Source: Lunularia cruciata | Lineage: Eukaryota; Streptophyta; Marchantiopsida; Lunulariales; Lunulariaceae | Assembly: GCA_948567375.1 (NCBI GenBank) | Contig: OX419755.1 | Location: 78,634,218-78,698,217, forward strand | Direction: 5' to 3' | DNA: 64,000 bases | Shown: positions 31,961 to 42,903 of the stretch, piece after piece | How positions within the stretch are numbered: the stretch's first letter is position 1 | Layout of the letters: each line of letters starts with the position of its first letter | Notes under the pieces: model-generated | What the model was told of the DNA's origin: nothing | The model's database searches: none | The model's input: only the letters and a program-made list of their open reading frames with translations | Made by a program: the position numbers and the translations under genes

Positions 31961-33065
31961 GCTACCATAGAGGAAGAGCATGAAGAGATTGGTGAACCTT
32001 GACACATGCCAACACAAGAAGATCAAGCAGAGTCATCAACAAGGAGGATGTATGGATGCTCTATTTGTGCTCCTAAATGATTTGGAAAATGGGTTCATTC
32101 AACATAATTAGGAGATGAGGATATTTTTCTTGATGATGATGGTGGTATGGCCTTGATCTTGCAAGAAGGGAACCTTCTTCAAGCTTTGATGGACAAGCTT
32201 GAGTGGAATCTAGCATTGTAGCAATGTAGAGGGAGATGCAATCATTCTTTGACAACAAGACTTGGGAGTTAGTGAAGCTCCCAAAACATCAACAATTGGT
32301 GGACAATAAGTGGGTCTACAAATTGAAAGACAACCCTATTGATGGAGAAAAGAAGATCTACAAGGCCGAGTTGGTGGCCAAGAGATTCACATAAGAAAAA
32401 GGTATGGATGACAATGAGATTTACTCTCCTTTTGCTAAGTATGCCACTATTCACTTATTGTGTGTACTTGTGACTGTCTTTGGTCTTATCCTAGATCAAA
32501 TGGATGTTGTCATTGCTTTCCTTGATGGCAAGTTAGATGTGGTGATCTTTATGAGACAGCCTATGGGCTTTGCAAAGAAAAGCCAAGAGGATATAGTTTG
32601 TAGGTTGCTAAAATCCTTGTATGGATTGAAGCAAGCTCCTAGACAATGGAACAAACGGTTTGATGATTTCATGAGGTCACAAGGATTTAAATGGAGTGTG
32701 TTTGATCCTTGGGTATACATGAAATAGGCGAGTAATGAAGTCTTTGGCTTGATTATTCTGGTACTCTATGTGGATGACATGCTTATAACCTCTAGGAACA
32801 AATCTGATGTTGATAAGCTCAAAGCTCTCTTGAGTTCTAAGTTTAGAATGAAAGATCTTGGAACATCAAGGAGGATTTTGGAGATGGAGATCCAAAGAAA
32901 CTTGCAGGATGGGAAGCTATGGTTAACTCAAGGAAATTATGCTAGGAAGGTACTTTTGAGATTTAAAATTGAGAATTGCAAGGTTGTGAGTACTCCTTTA
33001 GCTCCTCACTTCAAGCTTTCATTAGCTCTTTGTCCAAAGGTTGATGTCCAAGATCCCCTATGACA
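31961..33065 (+). pseudogene. Decayed copia reverse transcriptase (element F)
   Basis: Resumes the F polyprotein with ATIEEEHEEIGEP. Reverse transcriptase follows: TWELVKLPKHQQLVDNKWVY, DQMDVVIAFLDGKLD (first Asp region), SLYGLKQAPRQWNKRFDDFM and the catalytic LYVDDML (about 32763-32783), then FRMKDLG. The frame is largely open from 32404 to 33063, with stops at 32725 and upstream. F is non-functional because gag and integrase are destroyed. Confidence 0.9.
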
Positions 33066-33720
33066 AGGCAATGGGAAGTCTTTTGTTGATTTGTACTAGA
33101 CCTGATAGTGCTCTAACTATGGGTTAGACTAGCAGATACATGTCAAACTAGGGAGGATATATTGGGAAGTTGTGAAGTGGATCCTCATATATCTCAAGGG
33201 TATGTTGGATTTTGCCCTTGTGTTTGATGCTAAATCATACTATGCCAAATCACTTGTTTGCTCTGTAGATGCTAACTATGGACAAGATCTGGATGGGAGG
33301 AAATCTACAACTAGATATGTATTCACACTTGGAAGTGGATTGATAAGTTAGAGATCTATATTGCAGAAGTGCATAGCTAAGTCTACTATAGAAGTTGATT
33401 ATGTAGTAGTAGCAAAAGCAAAAAATGAGGCAATTTGGTTGGATAGGCTTATCATAGAGATGGGATTGACACATGATACTATGAATCTTCATTGTGATAG
33501 CTAGAGTGCTTTACATCAAGCTATAAGTCAAGGGATGGAAAATAGAGTGAAGCACATCAACATCATGTATCATTTTCTCACACAAGCTATGTTTGACAAA
33601 ATGATTGAGCTAGTCAAGATTGACGATAAACTCAATCTTGTAGATGCTTTTACCATAGTGATTTCTTTGGAGAGTTTTTTGAGACATTGTGCCAAATTGT
33701 AGCTTTTGAATATAGGCACA
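33066..33720 (+). pseudogene. Decayed copia RNase H (element F)
   Basis: SVDANYGQDLDGRKSTTRYV (D-x-D-G-R-K-S-T, typical of copia), ILQKCIAKSTIEVDYV, NEAIWLDRLI, NLHCDS, KHINIMYHFL and ELVKIDDKLNLVDAFT can be read in order with several stops and shifts. It ends close to the polypurine tract. Confidence 0.82.
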
Positions 33721-33899
33721 AGTAGAGTAGACTAGCAATTGTGTTATCTCTAAATATGATTTTACTCTATCTTGTCTAGGCTATGGCTTAGTTCTAGTTA
33801 ACTCTAGTTTACAAAGAGACATATGTTTGGTTTCCTTCTAGGACTTCTCGCAAAGTAATCATATAGGTTATAGAGGTTAAGAATCCCAAGACATGAGTC

Positions 33900-33910
33900 A
33901 AGGAGGAGAT
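33900..33910 (+). other. Polypurine tract of copia F
   Basis: AAGGAGGAGAT immediately before the 3' LTR. Confidence 0.75.
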
Positions 33911-34132
33911 TTTTAGGAGTTAACTTAGGTCTTAAGTAATTCTTATTAGTTAGACTAGGGTTGGGCTACTATATAAGAGAGTTGGTAGAAGCTCTTTGTG
34001 CCACATTAATTGCATTATCAGTAAAGCTATTGGTGTGTTCATGTGGATGTAGCCTCAATGAGGTGAACCATGTATTTTCTTGTGTCAACCATGGTGCATG
34101 CATTTCTTGTGTATTAGTAAATTGGACCTTCA
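33911..34132 (+). repeat. 3' LTR of copia F
   Basis: 222 bp ending GGACCTTCA; the counterpart of 5734-5956. Its first bases are TTTTAGGAG where the 5' copy has TGTAAGGAG. Confidence 0.85.
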
Positions 34133-35300
34133 TAAGAGTAGTACACCATTTGGGCCCAAGCCACAACTAGGCGGATCATAGGGTCTCCACAACCCCATAC
34201 CTTACTCCCAAAGCATCATCACCTCCACCAATCCTTGATGTCTGGTCAAGTAGGGGAGTATAGGCGGGTAGCCCAAGCACTCTCACTCTTGGCCAACACT
34301 CTTCTCCTCCAACATTTTAACAGACTTATAGACCTTACACCCATCGGCCAATGAAGAATTGCCTTCATTACTCTATGATTATTAGCTAGATGAGGACTTC
34401 CAATTGATAGAGTCTTTTTTTTCCCATTCTTTACTCCACTCTCCATGCTTCTTAACAAGATGGCCATTAGGACTAGTGTTTGAGGCCCTATATGATTGCC
34501 TTTCCTAGATGCTCCAAATTTGAGTTTTCCTCTTCTCTTTGCATTTTGTTATTGCCTTGCCTCTGATCAAGTGCTCCCTAGGGTAGCTCATCTATTTGGA
34601 GCTTCTTGTCTCCTTACTATTGCAAAGGAGACCTTAGATGTGTATCCTATTGCCATTGGGATGTGTTTTTGCATTTGGTTTCTTGTACTATTCACTTACA
34701 AATATGGCAATCTTTTTCTTCCTTTGTGTCTCCCCATCAAATTGATATGGCTACTCTAGGGAGATGCAAGATGGTTATTATGTACATTTGAGCATCCTTG
34801 GATATTCATCCAGATTGGGTGGTGATCCAAGTTGATGTCTCACATGCCTTCAAGAGCATCTCTTGTCCAACATTATTTCTTGCTCTTTGCTCAACTTCCA
34901 ATTTGATCCCCTCCTTGATCCCATTTGTATGAGCTTTCTATGGGATTGAGGTACCCCTATTGTATAGCCACCATATATCCATAAGAGAGATTTCACATTT
35001 GATATTAGCAGAGTGCACATGATAGGAGGATCTCTTAGGGAGGCCCCTCTTTGCCATAGTGCATTATAGAATTTTATGATAGGTGGCAATAGCTTTTTTG
35101 TCTTGTCTTTTCCCATCCATATCATATGACACTCATATTATGGGCCCAAGAGAGGATGTCACTAGAGCAATATATGCTTTCATACTCAGCTTAGAGGCAT
35201 GGGTTTATGAGTCCACACTCATAAATGCAAGGTCTAGAGCCCTTGCATGGCCCTCACTCCCTCTGATTTCCCACCAGGATTCCAATTCCCCCTAGAAAGA
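34133..35300 (+). pseudogene. Decayed non-LTR-type reverse transcriptase
   Basis: Across shifting frames it reads VAHLFGASCLLTIAKE, YPIAIG, SPHQIDMAT, HPDWVVIQVDVSHAFKSI (motif A with its Asp), LIPFV and AFYG, a damaged LLGRPLFAIVHYR (motif B region), SCLFPSISYDTHIMGP (motif C, one Asp of the pair replaced) and ALAWPS. This order matches a plant reverse transcriptase type known from memory by R-P-I-A-I-G, F-N-S, G-T-R-Q-G-D-P-L-G and A-D-D-T-H-I-I-G-P. Stops and frameshifts are frequent. Element F inserted at its left edge. I cannot place it in a named clade. Confidence 0.65.
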
Positions 35301-36740
35301 TTGTAGGTGTTGGGGCTCCCCTTTGGGATAGGAGGATTTTTGTAGTCCATTCATATCATACACCTTAGTACAAGCAACAACCCAAGCTCACCTCCTCCCT
35401 ATGTTGGGGAATACCTAAGTTGCCTACTCCATTCTTACTCGGTGTTACCTCCCTTGGGCCTCATATTTAGCATGGAATTTCCTACCTATAAAGGCATTGC
35501 CACATTTGTGAATCTTTGACAATACCATACACCATATTTTCTCCACTCTATTAGGGCCATACATGCTCTCCCAACTATCATATGAATGGTGTAGGCAATA
35601 GTTAGCTCTCCCCACAGTCCTAATGGGTTGCAGTCTCATAGAGCAAGAGGCCATATATTGGCACTTGGGCTGTAGTGGTCCCTTGTCAGCAGATAGGTTC
35701 TTACATTAGGGCCGTCCATTCTTTTTGGGACCTATCATGATAGTGGATTCAGGTTGTTATGACTTCCATGCATATTTTTGATTGGCTCATGACCTTTTGC
35801 TAGGCCTAGCACTCTCATCCTTCCCCAAGTTTATTGACTTTGTCTCCCTTGATTTGAGGAAGCTCCATGCAAATCCCAATGATTGTTTGCACACTCATAC
35901 TCTTACTAGCATCCTCACTAATTTGCATATACCAAACAAAGCTAGGATCCTCTCTTATGGGTAGAAAGGCTCAAGAGCATGGCTTTAGGCTTCACCTTGA
36001 TTAACAACTTCTATTTTACTTTTGAGGAGTTTACCATAGCACTATGAGGTTGGGTCTCCCGCATCTAGCTCTCATGGACCTTTCAGCCTAGTACATATAT
36101 GGCTCTCCATTTGACAAGCAAGGGATATACTTTTTATGATGTGTAGTAGAGGAAGAGCCTACCAGAGTCCATGATGTGGTTTGGGATATTGTTGCTCAGT
36201 TGTTATGAGCTACCAAGGCCCAAGTTCAGATTGAGATATGGTTGGACCTACCATGACCACCTATCTGTTGGGTGCAAGTGGATATTATTACTTTCATGGA
36301 TGGGCATTGCACTATGCATAATATGGTGGTGGCAACCCCTCTACAAGTAGAGTCATTGGCACAGGCAAGCATACAAGCTAGAGTAGTGGTGACCATTGCC
36401 TCTAGGGCAAAGAGGACAACTATGCACCTAGGCTTCCATTGGATTCTTTTGTCCCCTAGCAATTGAGAATTGTGGGTGCCTACATCACCATTTTGATGGC
36501 CCTCTCAAGGACGCAACATGAGATTCTTTGCAGAGGAGAGGGGTATGGTTGTCTCTCCAGCCATGCTCACATCCTATGAACCATAGTGCATTTCAGTCAC
36601 GTTGTAGTGCACTCAGGCCTTGTGTCTGCATGGATGTGCAGCTGCTCTAGGCACACGTAGGACTACTAGGGTCCTCCCTGCCAACTTGCCAGATATCCCA
36701 TCGAAGGACCTCTATCACATTGTTCAAGAGTAGATTCCCC
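35301..36740 (+). pseudogene. Probable C-terminal part of the same reverse-transcriptase element
   Basis: Continues the plus-strand coding remnant (GVGAPLWDRRIF at about 35310 resembles the V-L-G-V-P-L-G after the reverse transcriptase core). Later frames such as 36272-36466 are open but carry no recognised domain. Exact end unknown. Confidence 0.4.
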
Positions 36741-37005
36741 TTATCTTGTTTCTTTTGGGATGGTTGTTAGGTGGTTTTTTCTTAATGTCATGTCTTTGTT
36801 CCCTCTTTGGGTTGCCTTTTTGTTTTCCTTTTGGGACTTTTGGACCTCGTGCTCTCTGCTCCTTTTGCACTTGTTGGTGCCTTATTATCATTCTCCCCTT
36901 TCCATCAGGGTACTATTTTATGTATACATAATTAGTTCACATACATCTAAAGATGAAAGTACAAGCTCAAGCTTATAAGTTGTTGGTTCTTGAAATTGGA
37001 GGACC

Positions 37006-37008
<3 letters not shown>
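36741..37008. other. Unassigned, before the AT microsatellite
   Basis: No domain; the 36746-36978 frames are Phe/Leu/Cys-rich and look like chance translation. Confidence 0.35.

Positions 37009-37080
<72 letters not shown>
37009..37080. repeat. (AT)36 microsatellite
   Basis: Seventy-two bases of uninterrupted AT dinucleotide. Translation gives only Ile-Tyr repeats. Confidence 0.97.
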
Positions 37081-37082
<2 letters not shown>

Positions 37083-37754
37083 ATGCCGTATTTTAAAATG
37101 CAGCCTAGAAGTAAAAGAAGGATAAAACTAGTGGTTATAGGGAGAGATGATAATCATTTCCAAGAATATCAATCTCTTTCTTGGAAAATATAACACTATC
37201 AATCTATGATGTTCAACACAATGACCAACACCTACTAGATTGATATTTTCTTGTGGATGCCACTTTTCATCTAGTCAAAACTGGACATCCATGTTGAAAA
37301 TCTGGGATACTTACCCTATGGTTAGAATTAGTACCACACCATATGGTTATAATTGTTGACAATTTTTAACTTGTACTTTGTGTAGTTAAGACTACATATT
37401 GTATCTTGCCAATCAATACACTTAAGGAGCACCACAAACTCTGATTTTACTGATTAACTTATATACTAATTAACCACAATGTAGGATTAGAGTGGCTTAT
37501 CCCTCACTGGAACTGTTTGATGGATAGTGTTCTAGTTTCTTTTAAATAGAACTACACTACACTTTAGGGCAAAGATGTGACGCTAAATTTACAAAGTTTA
37601 TAGTCTGGATCATTCTCAATATGGTTTTTAGTTTCATTTGCTCTCCTCGTGGGACCTCTAGTTAGCTCAAGGATATACTCTCAAAGATCCAAAAAGCTTA
37701 AGAAACCATTGCGCATTCAACCTCGGATCATTTCAACTCCCTTCAGTTCTTACT
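37081..37754. other. AT-rich intergenic DNA, nothing recognised
   Basis: No frame, repeat boundary or RNA gene seen. Confidence 0.4.
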
Positions 37755-38385
37755 TGTCATGACATTTGTTATGCTTCAGTTAGTTTGCTCGGAATCGGGA
37801 GTGTTAGTCGTGGCAGTCAAAGTTATATTTGTAATTGTTCAGAGATTATTTAATGGCGGCTAGATTTCGTGTTAGTACTACTAATCAAATTGTTGAATTC
37901 CGTCAATTATATCGTTTGCATCATCAAGGGTCATTAGTGGCACCGTTAGCATCATCAAGGGTCACTGGTGGTACCGTTAGAGATGGACTTCTAGGCCGGT
38001 TGAGCCTTAGGAGTATATTTTATAATGCTGTTCCGAAATAATCTATTTTTTAATATTAAGTTTTTGAGCTCTTGGTTCTTGGTTATTGTAAATGGAGATT
38101 GACAAATGTCACTTTCAATCTCTTAGTTAGATTTGAACCCTCTTAGTTAGAGTGGATAGGACTTGATCGTGTAATGTAAAATCTGTTAATGGTAACTTCT
38201 TGAGTCTAGAATTTAGTTGTTGATTTGAGTTCCTTGGATACGACTTGATTGTGTAATGAAAAAACTGTTGATGATAATTTCTTGAGTCTATAATTGAGTT
38301 GTTGATTTGAGTTCCTTATTACCGTAATGAAAAAATCTGTTGATGATAATTTCTTGAGTCTATAATTGAGAGGTCGATTTGACCG
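37755..38385 (+). repeat. Decayed solo A repeat (LTR core) of the element C family
   Basis: Starts TGTCATGACATTTGTTATG, paralleling TGTCACGCCATTTG of A1. It keeps AATGGCGGCTAGATTT, the GCACCGTTAGCATCATC area and TTGAGCTCTTGGTTCTTGG in the same order as A1 and A2. The end (38171-38385) is expanded into about three imperfect copies of a 65-75 bp unit containing TTTCTTGAGTCTATAATTG. No internal region is attached. Confidence 0.6.
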
Positions 38386-38591
38386 CCATTAAGTATTATG
38401 ACATTTTAAAATACATGTTTAAATTTATACAAATTATATATCTTTAGTATATGATGTATAGTATATGATATTGATCACATATACACATCCAGTAATCCTG
38501 GAACATATACACATAGCATATAGTACTCCAGTAACATATATGCATGACAAAGTACTCCCCGACAAAAGAGCAGAAAAGTTTATGCTTCATA
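38386..38591. other. AT-rich spacer
   Basis: Nothing recognised apart from short TATA-like words. Confidence 0.35.
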
Positions 38592-38653
38592 GGAGTTGAT
38601 CAATTAATAGGAATTGATCTCAATTCCTATCAATTGATCAATTAATCAACTCC
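38592..38653. repeat. Long imperfect hairpin
   Basis: GGAGTTGATCAATTAATAGG (38592-38611) and its continuation to 38617 pair with 38620-38653. AGGAATTGA/TCAATTCCT forms the tip around a 2-base loop; one mismatch and an 8-base bulge lie further out. GATCAA words recur to about 38700. Confidence 0.7.
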
Positions 38654-38980
38654 GGTTGATCAATTCCTTCATGATCAACTCCGAGTTTCATGCTTCATGA
38701 GAGGGATCTACTAAAAGACAGAATCTGATTGTAATACGTGAATTCACTTTTGGAAACCTGTCAATGGATTTTGCGGGTGGAAGCTTTGTGAAACTTGCTC
38801 AATAAGTAGTTTCTCATCGTCCAATCGAGAGCCGAAAGCTTAGAAGAGCTGCCGCATTTGTCATGTACATTTACATTTGATTTGCACGTTGAGATGCTTG
38901 ATGTTCAGTGTTCCAGTAGAATTTGAATTGCAAGGTATAAAATGTACATTGATTCATTCCAAGCATGCGTGATACCGGCT

Positions 38981-38986
38981 TTTATT
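38981..38986 (-). promoter_or_regulatory. Candidate poly(A) signal of the HAD gene
   Basis: The minus strand reads AATAAA about 430 bp after the stop codon. Plant signals are loose, so this is only a candidate. Confidence 0.3.
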
Positions 38987-39285
38987 TGAAGAACAGTGGA
39001 CGCCTTCTAAGTGATATAGAGAAGTGGTAGATCCGGGATGCGGAGTCATCTCACCCTGCAGCATGAGGCTGCGGGTCACGTTCTGTTTTCCAAAGTTCGT
39101 CCACGCCTTTTTTACAAGATGCCGTCCTCTGAAGGTACTGTTCTTCGTTAAAGGTAAACAAGTGGTTCTCAAGAAGAATGAACATGGGTGGATTTGCAAT
39201 TCTTTCTTTCTGCAGCGGTTCATGCATCGTCAAAGCCCGTTCGACCTTTGCCTCCATTATGTCAGCGTGTCAAAGGATGGACCCA

Positions 39286-39318
39286 AGCTTATTATCAATA
39301 CAAAGTTGATAATAAGCT
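39286..39318 (-). other. Perfect 13-bp hairpin in the HAD gene 3' region
   Basis: AGCTTATTATCAA and TTGATAATAAGCT flank a 7-base loop, about 100 bp downstream of the stop codon. Could be a structured 3' UTR element. Confidence 0.6.
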
Positions 39319-39416
39319 GGGATTGTAGCTGGGATTTTCTGAGATGGCTTTCGATGAATATTTTCATAAAAGATTTAGGTCGTGAGGTGATTCCGCTGAG
39401 AGAAATTCCCAGGAAC

Positions 39417-41072
39417 TCATTGTGCAACATGCACACCAATCCTCTCGGCTACCTGAATGGTGACCAGCAAATAAAATGCATGAGATGTGGATATAATATA
39501 TAATAATATACATTAAAGTAAGTAGACTTAGTGGTATAAATCAAGTTTCAGCAAAAGCTGAATGGAAGGCAGAGCAGGTTACAAACCTCGCGGAAACTGT
39601 AGACATCTGTACCCCACAGCCATCCGTCGCATCCAGCATCCCTTGCACCCCAGATATCATTTCGTCGATCGTCACCAACGTGCACGGCGTCTTCTGGTTT
39701 CACACCTAAAGCGTCGCACGCATGCAGAAAAATTGTCGGATTCGGCTTCTCTGCTTCAACCTGGGATAAAGTCATGACTACGAATTCAGATTTCTAACCT
39801 TCACATTACCGCTTAACTACAAGCTTAAAGGACAGCTCTGGAGTCAAGCAACAAACCAGTACTTTTGACATACACTGCAGTTTGTGGTAAGCAATTCTTA
39901 GCACTTACCTCAGCTGAAACTGCCAATGCATCAAACCAATGATCGCAACGCAGGTCTTTCATAAGCGGCCGTAAACGGGTGTCGAAGTTTGACACAACTG
40001 CTAGTTTTACCCCTGCAGCTCTCAGCGCTCCAAAAACCTTCCCCGCTTCGGGATCTTCAACATGCCATGCCTGAAAAAGTAATAGGATGTGAGGTTACTG
40101 CAGTTTTGCGTGTGATAACTCTACAAACGAATCTAAATACAGAACATCGTTCATCACGGAATGGCAGAAGCGGCGAATTCTTTACCTCAGCTGTGGTGTA
40201 GTAATGATACAACTCCTCAAAGTATTCTTTGCTTGAACATCCTGTTGCGTGTTCTACAACGTACTGCCAAAAGGGACGTCCATCATCCACGTACCTGCAC
40301 AAGCAGAGAGATCCTGTCGCTGAGAGAAAGACAACTCTGGACAAATTCGATTGAAGTAACCGCCACAGTATACCCTACACAATGTAGTATCAATCGAAGC
40401 TGGAACCATTCCATGAAACAAAATAGTTGGATAGTGCAAGGCATTACCTCAAAATGGAGCGGCACCATGGTTGAGAATATGCCCATCTGTATCTTGCCAG
40501 TATTTCTTCCTCCGAGTAAGTTACACCATACTTTAAACCAATATCTCGATAAATCTGACCATACAAAACCGCCACAATATTCAGTAAGACAGAGACAATA
40601 TGTACCGCCGAGTGCTCACCCTTCGTTTACAAATCGAGTGCAGGAAGAGCACAGGGACAGCAACAGAAGAGGGACACCTAGAAACTTGTAATACCTTTGC
40701 CGCTGGTTGAGATGGAACGAGGAGAGTGCCGGCAGCATCAACAAGTAAAGCTTTGTGTGTCAGTCGACCATTCTCAGCTCGGCGAAGGTAGTCATAATCA
40801 TCAAACTCTACCCGGTCATCTTGAAGTTGTACTTGAACTCCCATGGATTGCTGGCTACTGACATATCTAACATGCGCTCCCGGTTGCCCGAGTAACCTGG
40901 GAAGTGCTGATTTTAACGGGTTGCGGGAGACTATCCATCTCTGCGATGTTCCGCGATCTGCTTCAGAAACCACCGTTACCTGCGTTTTCGGTGTAACAGT
41001 CTTTCCAGCTGAGTAGGAGCTCGTGCTTCTCAGACTCCTGCCCAGAATTTTCAGGGACATTTTGCTCTTCAT
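39417..41072 (-). CDS. HAD-superfamily hydrolase (HDHD3-like), six exons, probable organelle targeting
   Basis: Exons by hand: 41072-40695, 40554-40448, 40294-40186, 40070-39909, 39760-39587, 39452-39417. All introns are GT-AG (115-153 bp) and phases agree, giving 321 residues. The start is the first ATG after an in-frame TGA. Residues 1-35 are rich in Ser, Thr and Lys/Arg, like a plastid or mitochondrial transit peptide. HAD motifs: I VDAAGTLL (nucleophile Asp112; the usual second Asp is Ala114), II VVSNFD (Ser225), III Lys257 in EAEKPNP, IV HVGDDRRNDIWGARDAG (Asp282/Asp283 and Asp287). The cap lies between I and II (IYRDIGLKYGV, ARYRWAYSQPWC, FWQYVV). Family members are putative phosphatases of unknown substrate; loss of the second Asp of motif I is seen in HDHD3-type proteins. 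No stops or frameshifts: the only intact host gene recognised. Confidence 0.92.
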
Positions 41073-41554
41073 TTTCTTCGATCACGGGACAAAGTGCCCA
41101 TCACTTGAATTATCTAAAGGATTTACCTCAAGCTCAACGTGTGATCAAACATCCTGTCGATGAATCAGCGACTGTTCTACTTGCCTTCCAAACTCAAATC
41201 ACACCCCCTCCCGATTGCCAACGAGGTTTGCAACGAATTACTGCAACAACCCCCATCCACATCTCAAAATATGCGCGTGGTTTTCTTCCACATGGATTCC
41301 AAACCTCCCTGGGATAAACAACACTCTGGAGCTCAAAGCAGTCAATGCCCATCCGTTTCTACTTTCAGACAACAACACCACCACCAACACCTCCCCAAAT
41401 ATCGCAATCCAAGGTCAGAAAAGAGTTTGAATCTTTTTCTTCTCCGTCGCAAATTCGGTAGATTCAAAGACACAAATCTTATGGTTACCAACACACACAG
41501 AGTTCTCGTCCACTCTACGCCACATGATCTCCAGTACGCTTTTTTCTCCACGTC
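41073..41554. other. Upstream region of the HAD gene
   Basis: Would hold the promoter and 5' UTR. No convincing TATA box on the minus strand. The plus-strand frame 41160-41768 has no domain and runs into repeat P. Confidence 0.4.
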
Positions 41555-42903
41555 GGACCGCTTTTCTCTTGTTGTCCTAAAACTTAAGATGTGGTTCTCC
41601 TCCGTTCGGCCGGGACAACTCGTGCAAGCCAGACCACGAGCTTTCCTCCACGTCTTCTTTGGCTTTTGCGGCCACTTGATGTGGAAAGGCACCTCACCAT
41701 TACGTGCCACATGGCACGACCTTTATGGACGAGACAAGGCAACATGTTTCGTACAGGAAGCATGCTAAGGAACTCATCTTTCAGAAAGAACAGGAAACCG
41801 CGTAGGAGAGAAAACGCGACTGCGCGGGAGAAAAGAAGGATGGGAAGACCCATCAAGTAGAACAAGGAAAGGAAAAGACAAAGGGGGTAAAATGGAAGCC
41901 AATCCCAATGGAGACCGGGTAAGATAACAAGAAGGACCCCGTCATTATGTACAAGGATAGACCGTAAAAGGTAACATCGGGCTAAGCCTCAATAGTATCA
42001 GTACGAGAACCCGTCTTTCCAATCGAATACATCCAATTTGGAGAAAGTGCGAGTTCGAAAGCATAACCAGGGTAGAATGGGTTGAAGAATATTGTCATGT
42101 TATTTCTTTTCCAGCATTCGTGCTTTTAGATTTACTTATTATATTAAAAAATTTCAATACCTTACTGTATTTGGGTCTAATTAAAATTTGAGTATAAAAG
42201 TATATCTTGTTTTTTGCCTTTCTTTAAAGATCAATTTATCTAATACTGAGATTTTCATAGTATCAATAATGTGACTTTAAGTTAAATACTTTTTTGAAAC
42301 GTAAATTATTCCATCTTAGAAAACATAAAGTTCGCTTATGTAATATAATAAGACTTTGACCATTAACTGGATATTAAATTATGGCCACTCAACATAGATT
42401 TGCAATCTATTCAGTAGTAATATAACAGAACAGTTGAATATTGCAATTAATAAATCCAAAGAAAGGTTCAATTAATCACCACCAACATTATATAAATAGA
42501 AATTTCAAAATAATCTCAAAATTTCTTAATATAACAAAGAGTACTTTGACTATTAACTGCACTCCTAATTGGACTGGAATCTATTTAATAAGAATATCAC
42601 AATACATTCAATTATTGAGATTAGCTGATCTTTTTTTTAATCTATCACTAGCATTTTTGAAAAAATTAAATTAATGTCTTGGTTAGTACTTTACTCACAT
42701 AAACGTTGTAGGCATGAGAAGTGACAACAAAATGTAAATGAAAGTGATATTTTGGATAGAAAGATAATTGAGGATAAGAATCTTACAAAAAATACAATCC
42801 ATTTTATTAATAGAACAAGAGTCTAAGATGAAATCATCACTTTTTGGAAAAACTTTTATTTGAAGAAAAATACCTTATATTTTATTCAACTTTAGATGCA
42901 TAA
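41555..42903 (-). repeat. Dispersed repeat P, copy 4 (long form)
   Basis: Matches 49110-50430 along its whole length, with a more conserved GC-richer half (41580-42100) and an AT-rich half (42100-42900). Shared words include GTGCAAGCCAGACCACGAG, GCAACATGTTTCGTACAGGA-like and CATCCAATTTGGAGAA. The minus-strand frame in the conserved half (41584-41865) is open in both copies but has no known domain. It starts about 480 bp upstream of the HAD start codon. Its left side abuts element G. Confidence 0.75.

Larger units (their letters stand above)
5734..34132 (+). mobile_element. Ty1/copia retrotransposon F, carrying nested insertions
   Basis: Paired 222-223 bp terminal repeats (5734-5956 and 33911-34132) are flanked by CAAGA (5729-5733) and TAAGA (34133-34137), a 5-bp target duplication with one C/T change. 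Inside, in copia order, are decayed gag, integrase, reverse transcriptase and RNase H, with AAGGAGGAGAT as polypurine tract just before the 3' repeat. The span is expanded to 28.4 kb by solo LTR X1, chromovirus A, and gypsy element C with B inside it. The integrase reading is split by C: GGT GCT before 16456 resumes as GCT ACC after 31960. F is the oldest layer of the stack and is non-functional. Confidence 0.85.

Noticed and set aside
36990..37193. Frame containing Ile-Tyr repeats
   Set aside because: It is the translation of the AT microsatellite.
39024..39503. 159-codon plus-strand frame
   Set aside because: It lies antisense to the 3' region and last exon of the HAD gene, has no domain, and its best segments are the complement of 3' UTR.
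41160..41768. 202-codon plus-strand frame upstream of the HAD gene
   Set aside because: It runs from the HAD upstream region into repeat P and has no domain; the part in repeat P is open in several frames.
42040..42070. Pol III B box in repeat P (GAGTTCGAAAGC)
   Set aside because: It deviates from GWTCRANNC at the final C, and no A box was found at a suitable distance.
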